DNA of 64,000 nt from CADEDH01 sp050330635 (lineage in GTDB: Bacteria > Actinomycetota > Acidimicrobiia > Acidimicrobiales > SZUA-35). The position numbers and the translations under genes are program-made. The DNA lies in NCBI GenBank assembly GCA_050330635.1, contig JBHJNQ010000016.1:25327-89326 (forward strand). The letters are read 5' to 3'. Below are positions 8,407-16,964 of the stretch, piece by piece (the stretch's first letter is position 1; each line of letters begins with the position of its first letter). The notes under the pieces are model-generated. The model searched no databases. It had not been told where the DNA came from and saw only the letters and a list, made by a program, of their open reading frames with translations.

Positions 8407-9528
8407 TCAGCGAGTGAAGTAGGTCCCGGTGGCCGGCCGCTCGGGCTCGAGCACGGCGAGGTCGAAGAGGGCGGTGGTGGGCCGCGTGGCGTCGCCGGTC
8501 AGGCCGAACAGCACGGCACCGTCGTTGTAGAAGGGCGGCTCGGAGCGGTCCTCGACGACGGCGATGACGATCCCGTCGTCACCGGGGGCGGCCACCACCG
8601 TCACCTCGATCGTACGGTCGAGGCCGGTCTGGGTCAGCCGACCCTCGAGGGCGGTCCGGTCGTCGTCGAAGCGGAGCAGGTCGAGCTGGTGGATCACCGT
8701 CGGGTCGCCGCTTCCCCCGTTCCCGGCCGTCTCGGTCCAGCGAAACGTGCCCAGCCACCGGCTCAGGTCGGGACCGGGCTCGGCGGTGCTCGACGTGGAG
8801 CTCGACGAGGTCGGATCGGTGGTCGAGGTCGTGGTCTCCCCGATCACGTCGACCACGGTGGTGGTGCCGGGACCCCGGGCGAAGTAGAGGCCCGTGTCGT
8901 CGATGTCGGACAGGAGGGTGAGCAGGCCGGCCAGCTCGGTGGAGGGGGCGGCCGGATCGCCGCCGAGGCGGAACAGGACCTCGCGTTCGACGTAGGGGGT
9001 GGTGTCACCGGCCACGGGCGTGGCGAGCACGGTCAACACCCCGTCGATCATCTCGGCCGACACCGCCACATCGGTCGCCGGCTCGAAGCCGTTCTGTTGC
9101 AGGCGCCCGTCGATCCCCTCGGCCGTCGCCTCGTCCAGATCGAGACGGTGGACGAGGGTCCGGTCGCCGGTGGCGGGGTTGCGTGCCACCTCGGTCCACT
9201 GGAGGGTGCCGAGCCACGGGGTGAGCTCGTCGACGGGACCGGTGCTCGACGTCGATTCGTCGGGGACGGTGGTCGTCGTCGTCTCGAGCGGGACGGTCGT
9301 GGTGGTCTCGTCGGCGACGATCTCGTCGCTCTCACCCCGGGTCAGCAGGACGATGACGGTGACCGTGGCCGCCACCACCAGGCCCGTGGCGATCAGCCAC
9401 ACCCAGGGCGGTGCGGGTTCACGGAGCGGGGCCGGTTCACCGGGGTGGGCCGGTTGGCGGGGCGAGGGTCGCCGGGGCGCGTTCACAGCCCTCAAGTCAA
9501 GCACCCCGGGGCGCCGGCGAACGGTCAT
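8407..9528 (-). CDS. Single-pass membrane protein with two tandem ~110-residue extracytoplasmic domains (DUF5991-like)
   Basis: 373 residues. A proline-rich cytoplasmic head is followed by one transmembrane helix (VWLIATGLVVAATVTVIVLL, about residues 44-63). A Thr-rich linker comes next, then domain 1 beginning PWLGTLQWTEVARNPATGD, a second Ser/Thr-rich linker, and domain 2 beginning RWLGTFRWTETAGNGGSGD. The domains are clear duplicates: each has WLGTxxWTE, VHRLDL or IHQLDL, G(R)LxQxG, a VLFxLxGD strand and a GxYFxR end. The WLGTxxW...LxL pattern resembles small DUF5991-type lipocalin-like domains. The function is unknown. An alternative GTG start at 9486 has a better ribosome site (GAGGG) than the ATG at 9528. 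The Thr-rich linkers suggest a cell-wall-spanning stalk. Confidence 0.75.
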   Translation of the reverse strand: MTVRRRPGVLDLRAVNAPRRPSPRQPAHPGEPAPLREPAPPWVWLIATGLVVAATVTVIVLLTRGESDEIVADETTTTVPLETTTTTVPDESTSSTGPVDELTPWLGTLQWTEVARNPATGDRTLVHRLDLDEATAEGIDGRLQQNGFEPATDVAVSAEMIDGVLTVLATPVAGDTTPYVEREVLFRLGGDPAAPSTELAGLLTLLSDIDDTGLYFARGPGTTTVVDVIGETTTSTTDPTSSSSTSSTAEPGPDLSRWLGTFRWTETAGNGGSGDPTVIHQLDLLRFDDDRTALEGRLTQTGLDRTIEVTVVAAPGDDGIVIAVVEDRSEPPFYNDGAVLFGLTGDATRPTTALFDLAVLEPERPATGTYFTR

Positions 9529-9570
9529 CCGTCGAGGGTGGATCGCTCGGCCCTGACCCTCGGCGGCTGC

Positions 9571-10527
9571 TCAGTGGCGCTGGTAGCGGCCCGCCTCCAC
9601 CTCGTTCACCTCGCCTCGCTCCAGCATCCGGGCCAGGTGGAGCGACGCCGTCCGGGCCTCGACGTGCTCGACGAAACCGCTCTCGACGTCGGACCGGTAG
9701 ACGAAGCGGCGCTCGGCCATGTCGGTGATCGAGCGGGGTTCGGCCAGGAAGTCGAGCATGGCCCGGTGGCGGCGATCGATCACGGCGTGGAACTCGTCGA
9801 GGAGGGTGAGGAAGGTGTGACGGCCCTCGATCACCCCCCTGTGGTGGAACGTGACGTACCACCGGGCCTCGACCTGGCGGGCCACCCGGAGGCTGTCCTC
9901 GAACTGCTCGAGATCCGACCAGGCGTCGCCGTAGTAGGGACCGAACCCCGTGAGGTCGATGTCCGACAGGAAGAACACGTCGTCGATCACGAAACCGCTG
10001 TGGCCCCGGGTGTGTCCCGGAAGGTGCAGGGCCTCGATCGTCACCCCGGCCCCCAGGTCGAAGACGTGCCCGTCGCCGAAGCCGGTGGCGTCGGGACGGG
10101 CCGTGTAGTGGAACTCCTCGAGCACCGTGGTGGCGAACTCGTCGCGGGCCGGTCCGGCGGGGAACCCGTAGACGTCGAGCAGGCCCTCGAAGGCGTGGAC
10201 GGCGGGCAGGTCGTCGTGGTGGGCGTGGACCCGGGCCCCGGCGAAGAGACCGTTGCCGGCGACATGGTCTTCGTGACCATGGGAGTTGATCACCACGTCG
10301 ACGGGCACGGGGGCACCGCCCGCCGCCACCACCGTGACGGACGGATCGATGATGGCGCTCTCGGCCCCGCCCTCGACCAGCACGGCGTTGCCGGCCGGAT
10401 AGCGGCCGCCCTCGGCGCCCAACAGGACCGAGACGGTGGGGGAGAGGCGGAACTGGGCCTCACCCCAGTCGACGACGGGTGGGGGCGGCGGATGCCGGCG
10501 AGCCGTTGGTGGAAGGCGATCGTGCAC
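9571..10527 (-). CDS. MBL-fold metallo-hydrolase
   Basis: 318 residues. Metallo-beta-lactamase fold with the zinc motif NSHGHEDHVAG (HxHxDH) near residue 85, the third-ligand histidine in LPGHTRGHSG, the bridging aspartate in FLSDIDLTG, and a C-terminal histidine in TFHHRG. All dinuclear metal ligands appear present, so it should be an active hydrolase. The substrate is unknown; the family includes glyoxalase II-like, lactonase and nuclease members. The C-terminal ~80 residues form a helical extension with HTFLTLLDEFHAVIDRRHRAML. It is divergent from the PAC2 gene with only about 30 bases between start codons, so promoters must overlap. Confidence 0.9.
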   Translation of the reverse strand: MHDRLPPTARRHPPPPPVVDWGEAQFRLSPTVSVLLGAEGGRYPAGNAVLVEGGAESAIIDPSVTVVAAGGAPVPVDVVINSHGHEDHVAGNGLFAGARVHAHHDDLPAVHAFEGLLDVYGFPAGPARDEFATTVLEEFHYTARPDATGFGDGHVFDLGAGVTIEALHLPGHTRGHSGFVIDDVFFLSDIDLTGFGPYYGDAWSDLEQFEDSLRVARQVEARWYVTFHHRGVIEGRHTFLTLLDEFHAVIDRRHRAMLDFLAEPRSITDMAERRFVYRSDVESGFVEHVEARTASLHLARMLERGEVNEVEAGRYQRH

Positions 10528-10557
10528 GGCTCCAACCTAAGCGCGAGGCTGGGTGGC

Positions 10558-11514
10558 GTGACAGATCTGCTCTGGTCCGAGGTTCCCGTGCTCCGCCGCC
10601 CCCTTCTGCTGGCCGCCTTCGAGGGCATCTTCGACGCCGCGGAATCGGCCACGACGGCGTTGAAGTGGATCTGCGAGCGATCGGAGTCGAGCCTCATCGC
10701 CGAGATCGATCCCGAGATGTACTTCAACTTCCAGGAGACGCGGCCCCTGGCCCGCATCGACGCCGACGGCACCCGCGTCATCGACTGGCCCCGCACGGAG
10801 ATCAGGGCCGTCCGTACCGACGCCGCCCGCGACCTGGTGGTCATGACCGGGATCGAACCCCACCTGCGGTGGAACGGGTTCGCCGATCACGTGGTGGAGG
10901 TGGCCCGCCGCAGCGGCTGCGAGATGGTGGTGACCGTCGGCGCCCTCGTGGCCATGGTGCCCCACACCCGCCCCTTCACCGTCACCGGCAGCGCCGTCCA
11001 CCCCGATCTGGTCAAGCGTCTGAACCTGAGCCGCCCCACCTACCAGGGGCCGACCAGCCTGGCCGGCGTCATCAACGAGCGGCTGGAGCGGGCCGACGTC
11101 CCCGTCATCTCCCTGCGGGTGGCGGTACCCCACTACGTTCCCGGTCCACCCAATCCGAAGGCGACCCGGGCCCTGCTCCGTCGCCTAGAGCAGACGACCG
11201 GGGTGGCGACCGCCTACGCCGATCTCGACGCCGACGTCAACGAGTGGTCGCAGCGGGTCGACGCCGCGGTGGCGTCGGACGACGAGAGCCGCCAGTACGT
11301 GGCCCGCCTGGAGCGCCAGGTCGACACCGACGAGCAGCTGCTCCCGTCGGGCGACGACCTGGCGGCCGAGCTGGAGGCCTTCCTCCGCGACCAGCGCAGC
11401 GCCGACACCGACGACACGAGCGACGCCGACACCCCGGGAGACGCTGGCGACAGGGGCGACGACATCGACGACAAGGGCGACGACGACGCCGGGGATGGTC
11501 CGACGGGCCCCTGA
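10558..11514 (+). CDS. PAC2 family protein (proteasome assembly chaperone-like)
   Basis: 318 residues from the GTG at 10558, which has GAGG about 10 bases upstream. The PAC2 core opens VLRRPLLLAAFEGIFDAAESAT. It continues with CEMVVTVGALVAMVPHTRPF in the middle and ISLRVAVPHYVPGPPNPKATRALLRRLE in the third quarter, the standard landmarks of the actinobacterial PAC2 family. These proteins resemble proteasome-assembling chaperones. Actinobacteria carry 20S proteasomes, but the bacterial role of PAC2 is unproven. The last 35 residues are almost only Asp, Gly and Asp/Thr repeats, a disordered acidic tail. An upstream in-frame GTG at 10522 is an alternative start. Confidence 0.88.
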   Translation: MTDLLWSEVPVLRRPLLLAAFEGIFDAAESATTALKWICERSESSLIAEIDPEMYFNFQETRPLARIDADGTRVIDWPRTEIRAVRTDAARDLVVMTGIEPHLRWNGFADHVVEVARRSGCEMVVTVGALVAMVPHTRPFTVTGSAVHPDLVKRLNLSRPTYQGPTSLAGVINERLERADVPVISLRVAVPHYVPGPPNPKATRALLRRLEQTTGVATAYADLDADVNEWSQRVDAAVASDDESRQYVARLERQVDTDEQLLPSGDDLAAELEAFLRDQRSADTDDTSDADTPGDAGDRGDDIDDKGDDDAGDGPTGP

Positions 11515-11536
11515 CGACGCGGACCGACCACGGAAC

Positions 11537-11655
11537 GTGTGGGCCAAGGAGCGAGTCGGCGTGGAGACCGAGACGGTCACGAGCGGGAGACCGTGTCCCA
11601 GCCCGTACGCAAGGACAAGGTCGAGATCGAACGCGACCGCAAGGACCTCGCCTGA
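11537..11655 (+). pseudogene. Frameshifted C-terminal relic of a DUF2382 (YsnF/AvaK) stress protein
   Basis: Frame 1 from 11537 reads VWAKERVGVETETVT. A frame change near 11577 is then needed to continue HERETVSQPVRKDKVEIERD up to the TGA at 11653-11655. Joined, these give the hallmark of DUF2382 domains (KERVxxxxxxVTERETVSxPVRKxxVEIE). No start codon or N-terminal part exists, so this is a remnant. It lies between the PAC2 gene and the convergent chorismate synthase gene. Confidence 0.6.
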
Positions 11656-11680
11656 TCTCCTCGTGGTGCGCTCTCGGCGC

Positions 11681-12781
11681 CTACCGGGTGTCGGGGTGCA
11701 GGACGGCGGTGGCGACCTGACGGAGCCAGTGGTCGGCCAGGACGAGGAGCATCATCGCCTCGACCAGGGGCACGGCCCGCGGCAGCACGCACGGGTCGTG
11801 GCGGCCGTGGGCGGACAGCGTCGTCGGCTCGCCGCTGGAGGTGACGGTCTTCTGCTCCGAAGCGATCGTGGCCGTCGGTTTGAACGCCACCCGGCAGACG
11901 ATGTCGGCGCCGTTCGAGATCCCGCCCTGTATGCCGCCCGAGTTGTTCGACGTGGTCACCGGCCGGCCGTCGGGTCCGGGCTCGAACGGGTCGTTGTGGG
12001 CCAGCCCGGTGAGACGGGTGCCAGCGAATCCGCTCCCGATCTCGAATCCCTTGGCCGCCGGTAGCGACACCATGGCCCGGGCCAGGTCGGCGTCCAGCTT
12101 GTCGAACACCGGTTCCCCCCACCCGGGGGGGACGCGGCGGGCCACGACGGTCACGACCCCACCGAGGGAGTCGCCGTGGCGCCGGGCCTGCTCGATGGCC
12201 TCGGTCATGGCGACGGCGGCCACCGGGTCGGGACAGCGGGTGGGGTCGTGCTCCACCTCGTCGACGGTCACGGCGCCGGCGTCGACCGTGGCGTCGATGT
12301 CGTGGACCTGGCTGACCCAGCCCAGGACCTCGACGCCGACACCGACCTCGAGCAGACGCCGGGCCACGGCTCCCGCCGCCACCCGGCCGATCGTCTCCCG
12401 GGCCGACGAGCGCCCACCACCACGGTGGTCGCGCCGACCGTACTTGGCCATGTAGGTGTAGTCGGCGTGGCTCGGCCGGTAGACGTCGCGCAGGTGGTCG
12501 TAGGCCCCGGGGCGCTGGTCGGCGTTGGGGACGAACATGGCGATCGGGGTGCCGGTCGTCATGCCCTCGTGGAGGCCGGACAGGATCTGGACGGTGTCGG
12601 ACTCGGCCCGCTGGGTCACGAGGCGGCTCTGGCCCGGCCGGCGGCGATCGAGATCGCGTTGCACCGCCGCCTCGTCGAGGGACAGCCCGGGCGGGCAACC
12701 GTCGACGACCACGCCGACGCCGGCGCCATGGGATTCACCGAACGTGGTGAGGCGGAACGCCCGCCCGAAGGTGCTGGTCAC
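11681..12781 (-). CDS. aroC: Chorismate synthase
   Basis: 366 residues from a GTG at 12781. It converts 5-enolpyruvylshikimate-3-phosphate to chorismate with reduced FMN, the last shikimate step. Signatures are the N-terminal FRLTTFGESHGAGVGVVVDG, RRPGQSRLVTQRAESDTVQI, SARETIGRVAAGAVARRLLE, and NNSGGIQGGISNGADI near residue 290. The conserved ATIASEQKTV near the end is also present. The frame is open further upstream to 12856, but family members begin at (M/V)xxxFGxxFRxTTFGESHG, so the GTG is chosen. The GGAG element only one base before it is too close for a classical ribosome site, so translation may be leaderless or start differently. It is divergent from the ferredoxin gene. Confidence 0.96.
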   Translation of the reverse strand: MTSTFGRAFRLTTFGESHGAGVGVVVDGCPPGLSLDEAAVQRDLDRRRPGQSRLVTQRAESDTVQILSGLHEGMTTGTPIAMFVPNADQRPGAYDHLRDVYRPSHADYTYMAKYGRRDHRGGGRSSARETIGRVAAGAVARRLLEVGVGVEVLGWVSQVHDIDATVDAGAVTVDEVEHDPTRCPDPVAAVAMTEAIEQARRHGDSLGGVVTVVARRVPPGWGEPVFDKLDADLARAMVSLPAAKGFEIGSGFAGTRLTGLAHNDPFEPGPDGRPVTTSNNSGGIQGGISNGADIVCRVAFKPTATIASEQKTVTSSGEPTTLSAHGRHDPCVLPRAVPLVEAMMLLVLADHWLRQVATAVLHPDTR

Positions 12782-12846
12782 ACTCCGAGGGTACCGGAAC
12801 CCCGGATCGGCGCCGGAGCCCGGTCCGCCGGTAGCCTGGAAAGGAG

Positions 12847-13194
12847 ATGGATGCACGACGGGCCCCCACCGCCGACACCGACAGTTCAGGTCAGCGATAC
12901 GGCGAGCGAGCCGGTCCGGCGACCCTCAGCGGCCGGCTCAAGGTGTGGATCGACCAGGATCTGTGCACCGGCGACGGGATCTGCACCGATCACGCCCCCC
13001 AGGTGTTCACCATCCTCGAGGACGGGATCGCCTACTGCCGCCAGGACGACCGGATCTTCAACGATCCGGGCGGGGCCGCCGAGTTGGCCGTCGTCGACCC
13101 GTCGAACGAGTCCCGCGTCATCCACGCCGCCGCCGAGTGCCCCGGCGAGTGCATCTTCGTCGAATTCGAGGACTACGTCGAGCTGGAGAACTGA
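12847..13194 (+). CDS. [3Fe-4S]-type small ferredoxin
   Basis: 115 residues as drawn. The ferredoxin core VWIDQDLCTGDGICTDHAPQ begins at residue 33. Cluster ligands are C-x5-C in LCTGDGIC and a distant CP in AAECPGEC, the three-cysteine pattern of single-cluster [3Fe-4S] ferredoxins that feed cytochromes P450 and related oxidases. The start is uncertain. The ATG at 12847 directly abuts AAGGAG with no spacer, and the first 32 residues have no homology. The in-frame GTG at 12943 gives exactly the family length but lacks a clear ribosome site. No P450 gene is visible in the window, so the partner enzyme must lie elsewhere. Confidence 0.85.
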   Translation: MDARRAPTADTDSSGQRYGERAGPATLSGRLKVWIDQDLCTGDGICTDHAPQVFTILEDGIAYCRQDDRIFNDPGGAAELAVVDPSNESRVIHAAAECPGECIFVEFEDYVELEN

Positions 13195-13281
13195 GCGGGC
13201 TCGCCGTCGGCCCCGGCGCCAGTATCGTCGGGCCAGGTGACCGGAGGTCACCCTCAGCGGCGTGCCGACGAAGGACGGGCC

Positions 13282-14646
13282 ATGGCGAAGCAAACGAAGA
13301 TCCTGCTCGACGAGTCGGAGATGCCGACCCGCTGGTACAACGTGATCCCCGACCTGCCCTCGGCCCCGCCCCCGCCGCTCCACCCCGCCACCGGGGAGCC
13401 GGTCGGGCCCGACGATCTCGCCCCTCTCTTCCCCATGGCGCTGATCCTGCAGGAGGTCTCGACCGACTCCTACATCGACATCCCGGAGGAGGTGCAGGAC
13501 GTCTACCGCCTGTGGCGACCATCGCCCCTGCACCGGGCCCATCGTCTCGAGCGGGCCCTGGAGACCCCGGCCCGCATCTACTACAAGTACGAGGGGGTCA
13601 GCCCCGCCGGTTCCCACAAGCCGAACACCGCGGTACCCCAGGTCTGGTACAACGCCCAGGAGGGTGTCCGCAAGCTGACCACCGAGACCGGCGCAGGGCA
13701 GTGGGGAACGGCCCTGGCCTTCGCCTGCTCCCTGTTCGGGCTCGAGTGCGAGGTGTGGCAGGTGCGGTCGTCGTACGATCAGAAACCCTACCGCCGGGCC
13801 ATGATCGAGACGTTCGGGGCCACGGTCCACCCCTCCCCATCGGTGTTGACCGAGGCTGGGCGCAAGATCCTGGCCAACGACTCGCAGACGCCGGGTAGTC
13901 TCGGCATCGCCATCTCCGAGGCGGTCGAGGTGGCGGCCCGCGATCCCGAGACCCGCTACGCCCTCGGCAGCGTGCTCAACCATGTGCTCCTCCACCAGAC
14001 GATCATCGGTGAGGAGGCCCTGCTCCAGCTGGCCAAGGTCGACGAGACGCCCGACCTGATCGTCGGCTGCACGGGCGGCGGCTCCAACTTCGCCGGCCTG
14101 TCGTTCCCGTTCCTGCGGGAGAAGCTGGCGGGTCGCATGGACCCGGTCATCCGCGCCGTCGAGCCGGCCGCCTGCCCGTCGCTGACGAAGGGCGTGTACA
14201 CCTACGACTACGGAGACACGGCCGGGATGACCCCCCTCATGAAGATGCACACCCTCGGCCACGACTTCGTGCCCGATCCGATCCACGCCGGTGGCCTCCG
14301 CTACCACGGCATGTCACCCCTGCTGTCGCACATCTACGAACTCGGCCTCATCGAGGCCGAGGCCATCGGTCAGACCGAGTGCTTCGAGGCCGGGGTCCGC
14401 TTCGCCCGCACCGAGGGCATCGTGCCGGCCCCCGAACCGACGCACGCCCTGGCCGCCACCGTGCGGGCCGCCCTCGAGGCGAAGGACAGCGGCGAGGAGC
14501 GGGTCATCCTCACCGCCCTGTGCGGTCACGGCCACCTCGATCTGGCTGCCTACGAGCGCTACCTCGCCGGCGACATGATCGACTACGAGTACCCTGAGGA
14601 GCGGGTCCAGGACGCCCTCACCCGGCTCCCGCAGGTCGACCTCTGA
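13282..14646 (+). CDS. TrpB2-type tryptophan synthase beta-like PLP enzyme
   Basis: 454 residues, longer than TrpB1 (~400), as expected for TrpB2 (TIGR01415). The PLP lysine is in SPAGSHKPNTAVPQ near residue 113. The phosphate-binding glycine loop is VGCTGGGSNFAGL near residue 260. TrpB2 enzymes condense indole with serine (or O-phosphoserine in archaea), often without TrpA, and may salvage indole. No trpA is next to it. Chorismate synthase and a ferredoxin lie just upstream, so aromatic metabolism is a loose theme. The ATG at 13282 is preceded by AAGGAC. The open frame runs back to 13237, but that part is not conserved. Confidence 0.92.
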   Translation: MAKQTKILLDESEMPTRWYNVIPDLPSAPPPPLHPATGEPVGPDDLAPLFPMALILQEVSTDSYIDIPEEVQDVYRLWRPSPLHRAHRLERALETPARIYYKYEGVSPAGSHKPNTAVPQVWYNAQEGVRKLTTETGAGQWGTALAFACSLFGLECEVWQVRSSYDQKPYRRAMIETFGATVHPSPSVLTEAGRKILANDSQTPGSLGIAISEAVEVAARDPETRYALGSVLNHVLLHQTIIGEEALLQLAKVDETPDLIVGCTGGGSNFAGLSFPFLREKLAGRMDPVIRAVEPAACPSLTKGVYTYDYGDTAGMTPLMKMHTLGHDFVPDPIHAGGLRYHGMSPLLSHIYELGLIEAEAIGQTECFEAGVRFARTEGIVPAPEPTHALAATVRAALEAKDSGEERVILTALCGHGHLDLAAYERYLAGDMIDYEYPEERVQDALTRLPQVDL

Positions 14647-14656
14647 TGCCCCCTCG

Positions 14657-16297
14657 ATGAAGCTCCCGTTCCGCTCCAGCCGCCCCGACGACGATCTCGA
14701 CCATGGCGACGACGACCTCGACGTCTACGGCGACGAGGATCTCGACGTCTACGGGGGCGAGGAGCGGGCGCCGGTCTCCCCGCCGACCTCCCCGTCGGCG
14801 ACCGACGGGCCCCCGCCACCGCCGTCGCACCGGGCCCTGACGTCCGACCTGCGGCCTCGCTTCGTTCTCGAGCCCACGGGTGAGCACCGGGCGGTGGAGG
14901 TCGACGCCGACCGTGTCGTCGACCTCGACCGTGCCCACGGGGACGACCGTGACCATGAGCGGGACCGTGACGACGATCGTGACCGCCGGGCGGTGCCCCC
15001 GCCGGTGGCCCGCCGTGGTCGAGCCGACCAGGATGGCCCCAGCGGAGGGGGCGATGGCGGCGGCGCCGGTGGTAACGGCCGCCGGGCGTGGTCGACGACG
15101 ACCGCCGAGCTGGCCCGACGCACCGAACGCCTGCGGGCCGACGGCGGCCTGGAGCAACGCAGCGCCTGGTCGTATCTCGGTGTGCTCGGCGTGCTGTTCG
15201 TGCTCATCGTCGGTTTCGGCTACGGCTGCAGCGACGTCCGCGGCAACGACATCGCCACCTCGGATCCGGCCCAGGTCATGGCCGGGGGCGAGCCCAACCG
15301 GTTGGTGTTCCGGGTCGACGGTGACGTGATCGTCCTCCAGGGGTCGGTACCCGACCAGGCCGCCCACGATCAGATCGTGGCCGCCGCCGGAGCGCTCTAC
15401 CAGGCCGAGAACGTGGTCAACGAGCTGGTCGTCGACGAGGACACCACGCTGGAGGAGGGCACGATCCGCGTCGTCGGCAGCGCGCTGAGCGGCGATGAGC
15501 GGGCCGGGCAGCTGCAGGACCGGATCGCCGCCGACTTCGGGCTGGCCAACCGGGGCTTCGAAGTCGGCTTCAGCGACACCGCCATCGCTCCCGTGGATGC
15601 CATCGTCAGCGTCGGCGACGGGTCCGTCACCCTGTCCGGGATCCTGCCCGACGAGCAGTCCGTAGCCGACCTGGTGGCCCTGGTCGGTGACATCTGGGGC
15701 GCCGAGCGGGTGGATGGGTCGAGCCTGTCGGTCGGCGACACCACCTGGACCGACGGGCGGATCCGGGTGGTGGGGACGACGGCGACCAGCGACCAGCGGA
15801 TCGGTGAGCTCGTGGCCCAGGCCCCCGAGCGGATCGCGACGCTCGTCACGGTCGATACCAGCGGGCTGACCCTGGCCGACGACAGCTCCCTGCGGGCGGA
15901 GATCCAGTCCTCGATCGCCGACATCGTCACCGCCGACCCCATCCGCTTCGCCCCCAACTCAGCCGGCATCGACCCGGCCAGCGACGCCGTCCTGGTCCAG
16001 GTCGGGGAGCTGCTGGCGCAGCTGCCCGATATACCGTTCGAGGTGGTCGGCCACACCGACGACGCCGGCGAGGAGGAGACCAACCTGGTCCTGTCGCAGG
16101 ATCGGGCGGCGGCGGTGGTGACGAGGCTGGCCGAGCTCGGCATCGACCCCGGTCGGATGTCGTCACGGGGGGAGGGCGAGTCGAACCCGATCGCCGACAA
16201 CGCCACCGCCGACGGCAAGGCGGCCAACCGACGCATCGAATTCGTGCTCGTCGGTACCTCCACCGCCGACCCCAGCGACACCAACGCCTCCGGCTGA
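14657..16297 (+). CDS. BON/OmpA-domain membrane protein (OmpATb/ArfA-like)
   Basis: 546 residues. The cytoplasmic arm of about 165 residues is highly charged, with Asp/Tyr repeats (DLDVYGDEDLDVYG) and Arg/Asp-rich stretches. One transmembrane helix follows, YLGVLGVLFVLIVGFGYG. Outside the membrane come two BON-like repeats (first around VDGDVIVLQGSVPDQAAHDQ, second around VGDGSVTLSGILPDEQSV) and a C-terminal OmpA-like peptidoglycan-binding domain (IRFAPNSAGIDP, EVVGHTDDAG, NRRIEFVLVG). This is the arrangement of mycobacterial OmpATb (ArfA). The OmpA domain should bind cell-wall peptide and the BON repeats may oligomerise. It starts 10 bases after the TrpB2 stop, so cotranscription is likely. 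Confidence 0.85.
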   Translation: MKLPFRSSRPDDDLDHGDDDLDVYGDEDLDVYGGEERAPVSPPTSPSATDGPPPPPSHRALTSDLRPRFVLEPTGEHRAVEVDADRVVDLDRAHGDDRDHERDRDDDRDRRAVPPPVARRGRADQDGPSGGGDGGGAGGNGRRAWSTTTAELARRTERLRADGGLEQRSAWSYLGVLGVLFVLIVGFGYGCSDVRGNDIATSDPAQVMAGGEPNRLVFRVDGDVIVLQGSVPDQAAHDQIVAAAGALYQAENVVNELVVDEDTTLEEGTIRVVGSALSGDERAGQLQDRIAADFGLANRGFEVGFSDTAIAPVDAIVSVGDGSVTLSGILPDEQSVADLVALVGDIWGAERVDGSSLSVGDTTWTDGRIRVVGTTATSDQRIGELVAQAPERIATLVTVDTSGLTLADDSSLRAEIQSSIADIVTADPIRFAPNSAGIDPASDAVLVQVGELLAQLPDIPFEVVGHTDDAGEEETNLVLSQDRAAAVVTRLAELGIDPGRMSSRGEGESNPIADNATADGKAANRRIEFVLVGTSTADPSDTNASG

Positions 16298-16394
16298 CCG
16301 AATCCGGTCAACGGGCGTGGCGTTCCTTCTTTTGGCATCATTGCCCGGTCGGTGGCTCAACGGGAGTCGTCGATGCGACACGAGGGGGAGCGTG

Positions 16395-16925
16395 ATGGAG
16401 GGCCTGGACCCGACCGAGTTCGATCTGGTGATGTTCGTGTTCCGGGTGATGTTCGGGCTGGTGTTCGCCGCCCACGGCTACGCCAAGGTGTTCCGGGGCG
16501 GACGAATCGCCGGTACCGCCGGCTGGTTCGATGGTATGGGCTTCCGGCCGGGTCGGGTCCATGCCTGGGCCGCCGCCGGCACCGAGATGGCGGCCGGGAT
16601 CGCCATCGCCCTCGGGCTGCTGACCCCGCTGGCGGCGGCCGGCATCATCGGGGTGATGGTTGTCGCCGGCTGGACGGTCCACCGCAGCGCTGGGTTCTTC
16701 ATCGTGTCCAACGGGTGGGAGTACACCTTCATCACGGGGCTGATCGCCACCGCAATCGCCGGTCTCGGCCCGGGCCGGTGGTCGCTCGACGAGGCCTTCG
16801 GGATCGCCGGCGGCCTCAACGGGTACACGGGCCTGGCCATCGCCCTCGTCGTCGGACTGGTGGCCGGCGTGGGTCAGATCCTCCTGTTCTTCCGGCCACC
16901 GGCCCCGGCCCCGGCCGAGGCGTGA
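16395..16925 (+). CDS. DoxX family integral membrane protein
   Basis: 176 residues, four or five hydrophobic helices. The first helix region FRVMFGLVFAAHGYAKVFRGG carries the conserved family pattern of an early histidine and glycine. It is followed by WFDGMGFRPG and AAAGTEMAAGIAIALGLLTPL, both typical of DoxX. Members are quinone-linked or redox-stress membrane proteins, and exact chemistry is unsettled. The ATG at 16395 follows GGGGGAG; a GTG three bases earlier is possible. The longer open frame from 16317 has no homology. It is convergent with the SSI-like lipoprotein gene, 39 bases apart. Confidence 0.88.
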   Translation: MEGLDPTEFDLVMFVFRVMFGLVFAAHGYAKVFRGGRIAGTAGWFDGMGFRPGRVHAWAAAGTEMAAGIAIALGLLTPLAAAGIIGVMVVAGWTVHRSAGFFIVSNGWEYTFITGLIATAIAGLGPGRWSLDEAFGIAGGLNGYTGLAIALVVGLVAGVGQILLFFRPPAPAPAEA

Positions 16926-16964
16926 ACCGCAGGGGCCAGGCCGGCCGCCGGTCGGCTGCGACGG

